DNA of 64,000 nt, taken from NCBI RefSeq assembly GCF_003597395.2, contig NC_133773.1:128156552-128220551 (forward strand), read 5' to 3'. The notes beneath the pieces are model-generated. The model made no database searches and was not told where the DNA came from. It was given only the letters and a program-made list of their open reading frames with translations. A program made the translations under genes and the position numbers. Positions 37,377 to 50,009 of this stretch are shown here, piece by piece (positions within the stretch are counted from its first letter, which is position 1; each line of letters starts with the position of its first letter). The stretch is from Chelonoidis abingdonii. Taxonomy: Eukaryota > Chordata > Testudines > Testudinidae.

Positions 37377-40300
37377 GTGAGTCTGCAGAGCAGTTTTAAT
37401 AAACTAAAACAAGTATTACACACTTATAGAACTGCTGAGTTAGGCTACATTTTGCAGTTTTCACTTAATTTCATATTGTTTTCTTTGCCCAAATCTTTAT
37501 TTTGATTTAGAATATCTGAATGATAGATCAGTCTTTTATGTTTGTGTTTTTAATACATACTACCCATTGCTAAATTAATGGAGACTTTTTACCACTAGTT
37601 TGGGGGATGTATTCATGATTTCCTCCCATATCCAACATTCACGTCTTCATCCCTAAACCAAAAGGTTCTCTTTTCTAATGAAAACCACATCTGTAGCTCT
37701 TTCCCTTCCCTCCACAGATGAGCATATAATCTGGGATGCCTTTTGGTGGCACTCCCCATCTATCCTACTATCCAGCCAACTGGACAGCTTGGTTTTTGTT
37801 TTGTTTTTTAATTAAAGCCTTATGCTAGATATTTATAAGTTAACTAACTGAGTTTATGCACAATGCTTTTGCATATGAAAATGCTGTTTAAAATAGTATT
37901 TGTGGAGGAAATTGGGAGGGGGGCCAGTATTTGTTCCCTTCTCTTAAGAAAAGTGCAGTGGGATTTTTAATGACTACAAACAGTGAGACAGGTATTAGCC
38001 AAAATTCTTCCCTACTGTATCTAGAATACTAAACCATACAAACATGTAAGAGAGATGTTTCATTGTGCTCTGCATTCTTAAGCCTAGAGTTCACCAGGCC
38101 ATCAGTCGTCCTGAGAAGGGAGCTGTTTGTCTCTGAAGCTCGTCTGCTATTGAGCTACAGAATCTCGTCAGTTTTGAAGCTTTAATTCTGTGGAGAAGTT
38201 GTGTAGTAACAGAATTTCAGGGACCCCAATAATCTAACCCCTCTCCCCCCCCCGTTTCTTTTAGATGCGCATCATGCCTGCTTCCTGGTTAGTGCACTTC
38301 GGATATTCTGGGTTGCACTGTAAATACTATCCATTTCCTCTCCTTCTAGCTGTCATGTTCCATTCTTTTCTCCCTTCCCACAGTTTTCCAGGCTCTCCCC
38401 TGCTGTTCTCCTTTTGTTACTTCAGTGAAGTGGAAGCAGCTCTAGGGATGTACTGAAACCCATATTAAACTTTTAGATTGGTTAATTTGAAAGTCATTTT
38501 TCTCCTTTATACAAGTGACAATAACAGTGACTAGAGTAATAGCAGACTGGAAAATACAATATTTGTCCTACTGAATCACATTTTTTCATTTTTTCCTCTT
38601 TAGTAAAAGACCTTGAATTTTATTATTATTTTTTTATTCCTTCATGGTGGCTCTGAGCTGTTATTGCATTGAGCTATATTTATCAAGTCAAATAAAACTA
38701 AAAGCCGAATCCTTTCCTGATGTAATTCCATTTCCTTCACAGACTTTGGTAGTTATAGAAGAGATGACGTTGTCCTTAAATCTCTGGACTAAAATCATCA
38801 TTATGGAGTTTTATAGTATTTTATACAAGGATAACTAACTTTCTTCCTTTGTCTTCAAAAAGATTGAAACTCCTTTTATTTTTTTTAATTGAATTTGGTT
38901 TTTTGCTCTGCATTTGGTTTGCCCACGCTTTAGGATTGTATGTTTATTAATAGTGTTTATCTGTGATAATTCTGATTTTTTTTTTAAATATGCCGAATTT
39001 TATTTTTTTTTAAAAATCTACTTCAGAAAAACTACAGATCCTAGAATGAGCTATTTTTCTGTTTGTTTTTTTTTAAAAAAATCAAACCAGTGAGAGTTTT
39101 TTTTAAAGTGCTGTTGTCACATTATTTCAGGTGATTAAAACTTCTTTAATTAGTAATTTTATTTTAAAACCTAATATTCTTTTAAACTTGGTAATGCTCT
39201 TTGATTTTACTCAAGAGGAAGATGTTAAGTGTCTTAACATTTGTGACAGATATGTTAGTATTTGAGACACCATCATTATTTGAATCTGTTTGAGACAAAT
39301 GTATTTTAGCTGTTGGTAAATGTTGATTTTACAGTGGTGACCACTCTCAACTCTTGTAGGATACAACCTGTTTTTAAATTTTGGTGAAAGCACTTTCACA
39401 TAAAGCAGAGGTATTAAACTCATTTAGCAGACAAAAGCTGAATTTAACTTACGGTCTGTGGGCCAGGGTATAAATGTAGGAGTATGTACTATCTTCAGTC
39501 CACGGCAGATTTCCCACTTTCCTTCATTTGGAGGTTTGCACTAAGATCAAGTGCAGAAAGTGGCCTTTTTGTACTAAAGAAAATTGCGTCTGCTTTATCA
39601 CTGCAGTACAGGTTCACCCAGTTTGATTCTACTGGTTTACAGCTAATAACACAATTGTAAATCAGGTCCTTAGTTATGAACATTTTGTATTATTTGCTTA
39701 GTACTCTTTTTGTTGCATCGAGCATCATTCAGTGTGTGTGGGGGGAAATGTCAGCTTTAGAGAAACCAGTATTTCTGCCTTTTGTTTCTCTTCCTGCCCC
39801 TTCCTTCTGTTCTTCTATCTTAATTTCCTTTTCTCCAGCAACTTTCAGTTCCCACTTCCCTGTGTCCATCAGTTCCAGCCACTAAAATGAACAGCAGTGA
39901 AATATTTCATGCAGACTTTAAACGTTGTCATTATTGGAATTTGAGCTAATATCTCAATGAGATAAGGGGTGATGGAAGAGTTCAAACCTGAATCATCTTT
40001 TTAGGCTGCCTGTTGCCTAAGGAAGACACCACTGCATGAGGTTTACGCTCAGTTCATGTTTGGAAGGCTTTCTTCTCAATCAGGAAGGCCTGCTAATATT
40101 TTAAAAAATGAAAATTCAGAATATGTATGTCATGTGTCCTGGCCACATAGTTATACAAAGCAGCCTAGATGCTTGACACCGCTGCTCAAGGGTCATATTC
40201 ACTCTAGGTTTATGTAATGTAGAGAGGGCAATCAGTTGTAGCTTAAACACCTGAGGGACAAGCTTTTGTGACTCTTGGCCCTTAATGTTTGCATGCATGT

Positions 40301-40461
40301 CCATAGCAAAAAGAATTTGATGAGGATAGTTCATTAGGAACTGAGCTTAAATCTTCAGCCACTTTAAATGTGTCATCAAAAAGCCACAGGATTTTAATAA
40401 TTTTTAAAAATATTGCACAACTGGATTATAGTATATGATCACACGCAACCAACAGAATAAT
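37377..40461. other. Intron, AT-rich, nothing recognised
   Basis: Many oligo-T and oligo-A runs (38980-39110). Short open frames occur on both strands without resemblance to any family. Confidence 0.55.
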
Positions 40462-40650
40462 GGGGGAGGGATAGCTCAGTGGTTTGAGCATTGGCCTGCT
40501 AAACCCAGGGTTGTGAGCTCAGTCCTTGAGGCTACTTAAAGATCTGGGGAAAAATGAGTACTTGGTCCTGCTAGTGAAGGCAGGGGGCTGGACTCAATGA
40601 CTTTCAGGGTCCCTTCCAGTTCTACAAGATAGGTATACCTCCATATATTA
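40462..40650 (+). mobile_element. tRNA-derived SINE (turtle Cry-type)
   Basis: The tRNA-like head GGGGGAGGGATAGCTCAGTG carries an A box (TAGCTCAGTGG at 40473) and a decayed B box (GGTTGTGAGCTC at 40509-40520). The body includes GGGGGCTGGACTCAATGACT and CAGGGTCCCTTCCAGTTCTA, and the tail reads ATAGGTATACCTCCAT. Layout and tail match the turtle SINE family I know. Since such SINEs mark cryptodiran turtles, it is the best host marker here. It ends about 25 bp before a 1.95 kb DNA transposon. Confidence 0.88.
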
Positions 40651-40676
40651 ACTCTATTTTGCTTAGACCTGTGAGA

Positions 40677-42622
40677 GGCCTGGTCTACACTACGCGTTTA
40701 AATCGATTTAAAGAGCGTTAAATCGATTTAATGCTGTACCCATCCACACTACAACGCCCTTTATATCGATATAAAGGGCTCTTTAAATCGATTTCTGTAC
40801 TCCACACCTGCCGACGAGGAGGAGTAGTGCTAAATTCGATATTAACATATCGGATTACGGTTAGTGTGGACGGAAATCGACGTTATTGGCCTCCGGGCGG
40901 TATCCCACAGTGCACCACTGACCGCTCTGGACAGCAATCTGAACTCGGATGCAGCGGGCAAGGTAAACAGGAAAAGCCCCGCGAACATTTGAATTACATT
41001 TCCTGTTTGCCCAGCGTGGAGCTCTGATCAGCACGGTTGGCGATGCAGTCCAAATCCAAAAAGAGCTCCAGCATGGACCGTACGGGAGATACTATGATCT
41101 GATCGCTGTATGGGGAGACAAATCTGTTGTATCGTGCTCTGTTACAGAATACAAAATGCCAAAGCATTTGAAAAAAAAATCTCCAGGATACACAGCGCTG
41201 CGTGACAAGCGTAACAGGAAGCCAGAGACTCAAATGGACGCTTATGGATGGAGGGGGTACTGAGGACTCCACAGGCTATCCCCAGTCCAGCAGTCTCTGA
41301 AAAGTATTTGCATATCTTGGCTGACTCCCAATGTCTGTAGGTTCAACACAGTGTCTGACTACTTTCTTGACTACTTTCCTGTCACCCTATGTGTACTGAG
41401 TTTGGGTAGACGCGACTGTCGTCAGCAGTGAAGAGCAGTATCTGTCCTCTCCCCCTCCCCGGTGGTAGACGGTTGCAATAGGACTAGTAACCGTCCTCAT
41501 GATATCTAACATGTGGCATCGGGCCAACATTGCTGGTTACTCAGTAGATAGGACAGAACGGCTAATAACCAGCTTCATCATAACAACTGGGGCTTCAGCC
41601 CTCCCTTTCCTGTGTAAAGAAGAGTTCTGTACTGCCTGGACTGTCATAGCAGCAGCATGCTGTTGCTCCTCCCCCCACACCGCTTAATGTCCTGCCTGGA
41701 CTATCATCGCGCCAGGAGGCTGCCTCCCCCTCATTTTATGTCACTAAACATCAGTTCTTATTCTGCATCTTTTATTATTCATGACACAAAGGGCAGGACA
41801 CTGCCACGGTATCCCAGGAAAGTTGGGGAGGAGGGAAGCAACGGGTGGGGTTGTTGCGGGGCACCCCCTGTGAATACTGACAGAGCAGCTGTGCTTGATA
41901 CACTGGTCCTCTAGTACACTTGCCCCTTATCTAGGCAGGACTGACTCTATTTTTAGAAACCATAAGGGAGGGATTGACTCGGTCCAAGTGAGTCTCATCC
42001 CAATTTTGCTTTTGCGTTGCGCCCCCGGCCGATTTCAGCCAGGGGGCACTCATGATAGAGCGCGGACAGTACCAGGAGGAGAGATAACCGTCATCTCATT
42101 GCCAGTTTTCTCCGGCAGTAGACGGTACAGAACGACAGCCGGTAACATCTCTGCATTGCAAAAGCAAGTGAATGCTGCTGTGTGAAGCACTGGGAGTATC
42201 GCCTCTCTGTTCGCGGCATCCACTACACAATACTTGGTGCCGGAAAAAAAAAAATCCAATCGGGTGCCGGTGCGTGCTGATGGCGTCTGCCAGGGCAATC
42301 CAGGGAGAAACGGCACGAAGGATTGTCAGCTGATGGTTTTCCAGATAGAAGGATGATTTGACATTTACCCTGAACACCCGCGACAATAATTGATTCAACC
42401 CCAGACTTCCAGGTGTGGGGACGAACTGCGGGAACTATGGGATAGTACGGAGACTACCACCAAGTGCACACTTCAGAAATCCGATGTTAGCTCGGACCAT
42501 GACGCACAACGCCGAATTACTGTGGCTTCCCTAGTGTGGCTGCATGAAATCGAATTTATAATATCAGTTTTATAAAACCGATTTTAGCTAATTCGATATT
42601 ATCCCGTAGTGTAGACGTGGCC
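40677..42622 (-). mobile_element. 1.95 kb non-autonomous DNA transposon, copy 2 (3-bp TSD AGA)
   Basis: Ends GGCCTGGTCTACACTACG and CGTAGTGTAGACGTGGCC are inverted repeats. AGA at 40674-40676 recurs at 42623-42625. It is in reverse orientation to 8026-9974, with alignable interior (for example CGCGGGGCTTTTCTTGTTTA at 9669 and its counterpart near 40980). A 24-bp perfect palindrome centred on TATATCGATATA is at 40756-40779, with several AAATCGATTT motifs near that end. No transposase frame; short open frames inside are chance. Inserted just upstream of the LETM1 terminal exon. Confidence 0.88.
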
Positions 42623-42713
42623 AGAGATAGCTGTTTCTCTCCTAATTAGATTAAGGGTGTCAGAATACTTAACCTATGTGAAAATTAATGTTTTTGTGGA
42701 TTTCCTTTTTTAG

Positions 42714-42863
42714 GTGGTAGAATTAATTGACAAAGAAGACATTGATATCTCAACAAGTCAGGTTGCTGAGATTATAGCACTGCTTCAAAAAGAAGAGAAA
42801 CTGGAAGAAAAAGAGAAGGCGAAAGAAAAGGTTGAGAAGGAAGCTGTGGAAGCGAAGAATTAA
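42714..42863 (+). CDS. LETM1: LETM1 terminal coding exon with stop
   Basis: Encodes residues 514-562 and a TAA stop at 42861-42863: [20 protein letters not shown], then a Lys/Glu-rich C-terminal coiled coil ending VEAKN. Length 150 nt including the stop, entered in phase 0 through acceptor TTTAG. The acceptor lies only 91 bp after the end of a 1.95 kb DNA transposon, so most of the local intron 3' end is transposon-derived. Confidence 0.96.
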   Translation: MVELIDKEDIDISTSQVAEIIALLQKEEKLEEKEKAKEKVEKEAVEAKN

Positions 42864-42930
42864 ACTTCAGAATCTGAAGTAAAGTCCAGTTTAACCAATA
42901 CAGCTTACCTTCCTGTGTACTAAAGCATGC

Positions 42931-42950
42931 GTGTGTGTGTGTGTGTGTGT
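42931..42950 (+). repeat. (GT)10 microsatellite in LETM1 3' UTR
   Basis: Ten GT units, 67 bp downstream of the LETM1 stop codon; followed by ATATAGCTATCTATCT. Confidence 0.95.
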
Positions 42951-45900
42951 ATATAGCTATCTATCTCAATTGAGCTTCTGTGATGATGAAAAATGTTAGC
43001 ACTTTGTGTGCTAAATGAGTTTGCTAGTGGCAAATCAAAGATATGTTTTGTGGAATATGGAATCAAATAATTTCTGTTATCAATCAAGTGATTTTTACCA
43101 TCATTCATGCAGATGAAAACAATATGATTCTTTAAGAACGTGTTCTTTGCTGTGGAATCACGTATTTGCAGTCATCACTATGGTGTAGAGAATTACTAAA
43201 CTTGCTAGTTTCCAAAACATTAGTATAAATAGTGTATCTATCATGGAATAATGTGTGTGAATGTCATTTATTTCCTTGCATCATGTAAACATCTGATCAG
43301 CAACCGTTAAACAAGGTCCAACATTGTTGTTCTGCTTCCTCCTTGAGTTTTTGGCATAGTTTCTTCTAAATTTTTCCTTTCATCAAAATATTTCATTATC
43401 CCTTGAAACACTACTGAAGGGGCTGTGGCATCAATAAAGTGTTTAGATTATTTAATTTTTCTTAGCTTCATATCAGCTAAACTGTTGCTTTGCTAATACA
43501 GAATGTCACATACTCTGATCTCATGTGTTAAATCAGCTGTTTTATTTGTCACTCTTTTATGAAGGGAAAATTCAGTGGAACTGAAACCTCCAATGAAGAA
43601 TGATTTTTATGGGTTTCTTAAGCTTATTGTGATTGAAAAGTGGGAGTGGTTACTTCTAAGACAGTTCTCATAATTCCATATGAATTATTAAAGCATTGGG
43701 GAAATAGGAATCTTTAACATATTTTCAAAATGTGTTCTGACACATAAGTGGGAGAGTGCATATTGAAATAGCTAAAGTAATTAGAAGGGGAAAATGTCAA
43801 TTATGGTATTTTTACATATATTTTTAAAACTTGCAGTTATAAAAAAATGTTTGTTCTTATCTACCTGAATCCTGTATACAACATAACAGGCGTTTTTACC
43901 TCTGGATTTTTCATCTCAGGTATGAAATCACTAACCACGTGACAGTCAGAAAACATTATGTAAATCTGTTCATCTCATGGCCTTGCTTACTGCAGTGTTA
44001 CCAAATATCTGCTATAAACAATATTTTAAGTACATGGTTTGCTTTCTGGTTAACTGGTTCTTTTATTCAGTTTCTTCTCTAATTAAGTAATAAATTAAAT
44101 ATTAGCAACTAATGGATCTGGATTTACTATGCCATGTCTTTGTGTTTTACATCTTCATTTAAAAAAAAATACTGACAATTTTAGTATATTAATTTATTTT
44201 CTGAGCAGTCTGAATTTCCCCTTGTTTCTTAAATTTCAGATTTCATTTGCCAACAAATACTAATATTATGACTTTCACCAGTATTCTTTTCATTTTGCAT
44301 CCAGTAATTCATAGTCTCAAATTTTTGTAATTATCAGATTAATGCATGTTAAACATGCTGCTGTAGAATGCTGTACATGGAAGAGAATGGAGTCTATACG
44401 TTTTTTTTGCTATAGTAAAAATTATATACTGTCTCAAAAGTTTTGACTCCCAAACACATTTCATTGTAATTTTTGGGGTTTTTTTGTGTTAAATCTGAAT
44501 TAAAATGACAAAAATGGTTATAGAGACATGGGACTGATATGGCTACAACTACACTGAAAACCAAAATGTTAATAGAAATTCCTTGAAGTTAGTGGAACAA
44601 CATATAGTTTGGGCATTCTCATGGCTTGCATGGTGGACCATTATATTTATTGAATTGTTTCTTGTACATTTTGTTGTGGTAATGTACAGTTTGTTAACTA
44701 ATTTTAGAAGCAGAGTAAAAATGTTTAGTTCACAGCTGTAGAACATTTTACAGTTTGTAAACTATACAGTTTGTAAAGAAAGATGCCTACAATGGGTAAT
44801 GTTACTGATCCTCCTGAGAAGCACTATATTTGCATCTTACTGAGTAAACTGATTTCCACCTGTGGACAAGTTGAAATTACAAAGTAATATGATCTTTGCG
44901 ATTCTTTTACTGTATTTTTTAAATGGATGGGGGTACCTGCTTTCCTGAAAGTATGGGTAAGGTATAGATTCTGGCATGAAGTCAATTTCAAGATGTGTAT
45001 TTATAACTTGACTATAACCTTTAAGGCTAAAACTTGCCCAGTATTCCATACCATGGGCTGTACTTGTCAAGGCATTGAGACACATTTGTCCCTGGTAAGT
45101 TTTGTTGTGTCTTTTGTTGATTTGAAATATTAGAGTGAACGAGAAAGGAGATCTAAAGTAGTGATGGATGTTTTTTAAACACCATCCTTATTAAATTCAT
45201 TCTGATACATTTATGGCTAAAAGTTTTTTTGCTCTTGGACTCACCTGAAAAATGATATATTGAGATACTTGAATCAGTTAATTTAAAAGCACTGCTTTCA
45301 ATAACCAGTGTTAGTTTCCCCTGTCATCTAAAGAGATTTAAATAAATCATGTATAAATCAGCAATAGCTAAATGTGTTAATTTATTTTGAAAAATATTGC
45401 AAATCCAAGATATGTGGCCTAGAATTCATAATAGCACACGTTATCTGCCATTTTATATAGTAAATGGGCAAACCCATGATTAGCTAGACTTATTGCATGT
45501 TCTGCGGGTCTCAAAAATATTTGGCAGGCTTCTATTAATCACCAAGGGCCCCAAATCCAAAACCCTTCCTTGAGTAGTTTCATGGAAGTCTTTAAAACTG
45601 CACAGGTTAATGGGTATGGGGGTTTGGCAGTATTGGGCTTCAAATCAAGAGCTTTACTACTTTTTATCTAGACCAAAAGAATAAATAAATGAAAGTTAAA
45701 ATACTTCAGGAGGGATTGATGGTTTTCAGATGTACAGTAGCTGGTCATGAACTTACTCATAGAACTATTTAATCAGTAGGTCTAAATATTTTAAGTAAAA
45801 ATTTAAATATTTTGTTTAAATTTATTGAAAGGTTGTATGATATTTGAATGAGCTTATGAGTTACACAAGCTGATTCTTCAAAATTATAGTTAGGCAAGCA

Positions 45901-47242
45901 ATAACATCATTGTTATCACATTGTTTCAAGTTCAGGTAAAGATCTGATATGATAAACAATTTAAGGAAAAAATTACATATGAATCTTTATTACTTGTGGC
46001 TTACCAAAAAATTCCAGTTTGGCAACAGAGTTACTGAAATAGAGCCAAGTAGTGTGTCCTTTACCTTCTGCCTATGACATAATTAGGTACTTTTGTAACT
46101 TAGTCATATTTCATCAATTAAACAGTTCTTTCCAGCATTTGTTTTTTCAAATGCCCACTTTCACTCAGCTCTTCGTCAGCAATCACATGCTGTTTGTGCT
46201 GTATAAGTAAAGCTGTCTGCCAGCGAGGTACCAGAAAGTTAATTTTATGGAGCACTTGTCATCTTTAAAAGATACTAATATTAACTGTTTTTTTCTGTTT
46301 GAGTGCCACATCCAAATTTTAGTGAAGGTAATGGGAGTTTTTCCATTGAGTTCAGAAGGAATTGGATCAGACCTGAAAAAGGCAGTTTTTTTTTTTTTAC
46401 CTCATTTGTTTTGATGTGTACATTACACCCTACCAAAATACAATAAAGAAATTCATAAAGCTCTATAAACCTGAACTAATATCTTAAAAAAGGATTTGGG
46501 AAAAAAAAAAAAGCAAGATCTTAAATGCCAATAGGATACATGAATAATCTTCATTTACAGACCAGTGGTCTGAAAGCTTTTTGTTTCCCAAGACCTGAGT
46601 TTGAGATTTGTTGTTTTTCATGTAAGAATAAATGACATCACTAATTCCTGAAGTGTGCAGGAAGCTGTATTCATGTAGGAGAAACACAGACCATTAAACT
46701 TGGGTCTTGACATATAAATGCTTTTCAAATATCTTTGCTTAGAATGTATAGCTAGGGCCTTCCATCCTGCAAAGAGAAATGTGTGGGCAGACCCATCCCT
46801 CAGTACAGAGCTTGTTGATTTCATTGGGGCTGTATGCAGGCATGGATCTCTTTGCCTTAGATGGTAGGCTTTGTGAAAGGGACTGGCTCTTCTGATTTAT
46901 GCAGTTTGGAATACTGCATGTAATTTATATATATCTAAACATATGTGCTGCTAGTGACTTAAGCTTTTAGATATTTTAGTATGTATTTTTAAAGCATTTG
47001 TTTACTTTGAACTTGAGATTTATTTCAAATTATTCAGTATATTTTTAATTTTAAAGAAGTCCATAGTTAATTCTGCTTTTTGAGATGTGTTGTTGTAGTT
47101 TAAGGAGTTCAGCCCATGTTATAACACTGTCTAAAAGGTTACTTGCTATCTGTGCTCAGAGCATACTGGTCCTAAACTTGCCACAGTTCAATATAAAGGT
47201 TTTTTGGGGAAGTTTATTAAAATGTGTAATGTCTTAAGTTTT

Positions 47243-47248
47243 AATAAA
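47243..47248 (+). terminator. LETM1: Candidate distal poly(A) signal of LETM1
   Basis: AATAAA, followed 15-45 bp later by TTTTTA and a TGTTGCTTCTTTTT stretch that could be the downstream element. No transcript evidence; the other AATAAA sites at 43433, 44089 and 46442 compete with it. Confidence 0.4.
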
Positions 47249-47413
47249 CTTGTAATATTTTTACACCAGAGATGTTGCTTCTTTTTATATGACTTGACTC
47301 TTATTTATTGCTGCTTAGATGACTTACCAGCCACAGGTCTGATAAATGGCGGATCCAGGATTACAAATACAGGATGAAAGAGGGCAGATAAAGTACTAAG
47401 GTCTAAAATACTG

Positions 47414-47600
47414 GGTTTTTCAAGTGCTTGCTCATGTCCATTCCATATTAGGTGTGTACGCTCTGCATGCACTGCTGCCGGAGATTTCCCCCCCCAGTGA
47501 TATCCATAGGGCCGGCTCGAGCACCCATTGGAGGCCCACGCTCATGCGCCGGTATAAGGGGCACTGCTGGCCCTGCACCCATCCAGTTCCCTCTTACTCC
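47414..47600 (+). repeat. Left inverted terminal repeat of the compact DIRS-like element
   Basis: Begins TTTTTCAAGTGCTTGCTCAT, then GTCCATTCCATATTAGGTGT. Reverse-complement matches to the right ITR include GCACTGCTGCCGGAGATT-type, GGCCCACGCTCATGCGCC-type and CCGGTATAAGGGGC-type blocks. The inner boundary is approximate. Confidence 0.8.
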
Positions 47601-47781
47601 CATAACAGTTGCTGGAATAGTCTTTTCTCTCTTGCTTTAACAAGTCCTCTCTACCAGTGGGTGTTTGATGGTGTGGTGGGTTTTTTTGTTTGTTTGTTTG
47701 TTTTTGGTTTTGTTTTTCTTTTGTTACGTTGTTGTAAATAGTTGTTAGTCCCCTTAAGGGATGTTGTTCCCAAGACAGAGC

Positions 47782-49870
47782 ATGCTCAGTCCCCAGGTTT
47801 CAAGCTGTGTGCTGCATGCACTAAACCCATGCCCATGAGTGATCCCCGCTCCAGCTGTTTAAAAGTGCCTGGGGGAGTCTCATGTGAAAGATAAGTGCAG
47901 GGTCTGTCAGAGTTTCAGATCCTGCACTCAAAGACAGAGGTATCAGGTTGAAAGCCCTGCTTGTGGAAGACATGCTTACACCGGCCTCTGAGCTAAGTCG
48001 ATTGGACTCTGTGTCGAGCAGAGGGACCCTCTTAGCACTGATGTACATCTCCGGTACTGGGAAAGTGGCGCAAGAAGTGTGCCAAAAGAGGGCACTCCTC
48101 CGTGACCGAAGGAGAACCTGGGGAGTGAGATGTGACCTGCTTCAGGCCACTTACGGCTGTATGGTTATGGAGCCTACACTGCCCATGTTACCCATTCCTA
48201 CCAGGGACATACCCCATACTCCTGGGACTAGCAGAGGCACGGCACACCTGAGGAACCTTCCATGCGGAAGTCTTTCAGGCTGCCAGGGATCTAATGGCCC
48301 TACTGATTCTTCCCACACCGAAGGACCATCAGCCTGCCATTGAGGAGCCACTTAAGACAGCTGCATCGTGGGGCAAGTCTGTGCTGGCCCCCGATGGTGG
48401 TCCCCAGCCCATCACTGATCTCATTTCCCAGCAGGTCGTTGGCATTAAGATGCTGGTCTCCAGCAGGCTGTCACCAGTTGCCATTGCCTAGAGGCCAGTC
48501 GCCCCAGTAAAGGCGCCAATCACCTGACCCCAGGCATTGGTCACCAGAGATCCGACACCGGTCTCTGGCTAGTTGGCACTGGTCATCTGAGGTCCAGCAC
48601 TGGACACAGGAGTCCTGGCTCCAGACACCAGTGCCCCATAGTCGTTCATCAGTACTGAGTTCTCGCCCTTCTGGTCTTTGTATGAGGGATCCTCGACTGA
48701 CTCAGAGAGGGAGTCAGCACCCTCGCAGAAGAGGCACCATCACCCAGCACACCAGGCCAATGTCGGTGCCGGTCCATTGATGGGCCCATGGCCTCCAGGG
48801 CAGCGGCCAGTCCAGTGGCAGTACTAGAACCCCGGCAGTACTGGGACAGTTTTCACACATTTCATCTGTGGTGACCTCTGAGCAATGGGCTACAACCCTG
48901 TCTCAGTTGGTACCAGAATCAGACTATGGTACCAAAACCCCCATGGCAGCCACAGTTGAGAGGGCCCCAGGGGAGGCTGAATACCTGGCCCCTTCTCCTC
49001 CATGCTTCCTGATGACCTTTGAGCCCACCAGGAGCTCCTCAAGAGGATGGCTGCCAACCTGGGCCTGGAAGGCAGAAGAGCTCAGGGACGACAGACCCCA
49101 TTTTTGATGTTCTGGTGTCTACAACTCCTGCCAAGATGGTGCTGCCTATGCATCGGGGTACTTAAACTGGTAAAGGTGCTTTGGCAGACTCCCTCATCTC
49201 TGCCTCTAACATCTACAAGGACAGAAAAGAATTATTACGTGCCAGCAAAACGGTTTGAATACATGTAGTCCCACCCGCCCACGGGCTCTCTGGTGGTCGC
49301 CACAGCCAATGAGGGAGATAGGCAGGGCTAGGCCAGGCCAGTCCTACCCCAAAAAATAAAGAGGCAAAGCACTTAGACCTTTTTAGTAGAAAGGTTTATT
49401 CTACTGTAAGCCTCCAACTCCACGAACCAGCAGGTACTGCTGGGCTATATGATTTTGGTGTTGGGACTCCTTGGCCCGATTTAAAGACTCCCTGGCCCAA
49501 GACATGTGGTAGGAATTCTCAACCATCTTGGAAGGAAAGATGGTGGCCAGAACCTCCCTCCAAGCTGCCTTAGATGCAGCGGACTCGGCAGCCAAGTTGA
49601 TGGTGTTGGCAGTCACTATGAGGCGTGGTTCATGGCTGCAGTCTTTGGGGCTGTTGCTGGACGTGCAGCAGTTGGAGCAGGGCCTTCCATTAAAAGGGTC
49701 CTCACTGTTCTCGAGCCAGATGGATGTAAAGCTGCATGGCCTTAAAGACTCCAGAGCCATGTTGCAGTCCCTGGGCTTCTGTACACTGGCAGCCTTGAGA
49801 AAACACCTCAGGCCTCAACGCCAGTTTCAGGAGAGCTGTGCTGCAATCCATGCACCAGTGAATTCCTAGG
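47782..49870 (+). pseudogene. DIRS gag-like remnant of the compact element
   Basis: A zinc-finger-like start (LCAAC, then after one extra A a CLG.SH..DKC..C order) lies at 47796-47940, comparable to 10247-10400. The conserved core reads AANLGLEGRRAQ (49049 on), VLWQTPSSLP and NYYVPAKRFEYM (to 49265), then after frame changes AALDAADSAAK (49564 on) and LHGLKDSRAMLQSLGF (49729 on). The last two blocks are homologous to the gag-like C-terminus at 12570-12980. Several stops and shifts; not translatable as one protein. Confidence 0.7.
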
Positions 49871-49880
49871 CCACTGCGAG

Positions 49881-49980
49881 TCACCTAAAATGGAATGGAC
49901 ATGAGCAAGCACTCAAAAAACAACTGCCTGTCTTTCATAACTGTTTTTTGAGATGTGTTGCTCATGTCTATTCCAAGACC
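49881..49980. repeat. DIRS internal complementary region (ICR), hairpin-forming
   Basis: CACCTAAAATGGAATGGACA through AGCACTCAAAAA (49882-49919) is the reverse complement, with few mismatches, of the left terminus (47414-47453). TAACTGTTTTTTGAGATGTG through CATGTCTATTCC (49938-49974) is the reverse complement of the right terminus (50167-50205). Both complements abutting is the defining ICR arrangement of DIRS elements, used as a template to close the circular DNA. The two halves also pair with each other over GGAATGGACATGAGCAA. Confidence 0.8.
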
Positions 49981-50009
49981 CGTCCTTCTGCCCCACCGTC
50001 AGAGTTGAC

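Larger units (their letters stand above)
42864..47265 (+). other. LETM1: LETM1 3' UTR (extent inferred)
   Basis: AT-rich non-coding sequence follows the stop with no splice-like or coding signal. Consensus AATAAA signals occur at 43433-43438, 44089-44094, 46442-46447 and 47243-47248. The last is followed by a T-rich stretch and comes just before a DIRS-like element at 47414, so it is a natural distal end; a short UTR ending near 43460 is equally possible. A (GT)10 tract at 42931-42950 sits 67 bp after the stop. A half copy of an old palindromic repeat is near 46340-46376. Confidence 0.5.

Noticed and set aside
37221..37505. 94-codon open frame as an independent gene
   Set aside because: It is the LETM1 EF-hand exon read through its splice sites; only 37238-37376 is coding.
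41499..42398. Several 60-100 codon open frames on both strands, possible transposase
   Set aside because: They overlap in different frames, are not shared in frame with copy 1 at 8026-9974, and contain no DDE-type motif.
47948..48343. 131-codon open frame as a host gene
   Set aside because: It lies inside a DIRS-like element between a zinc-finger remnant and the gag core and is out of frame with both.
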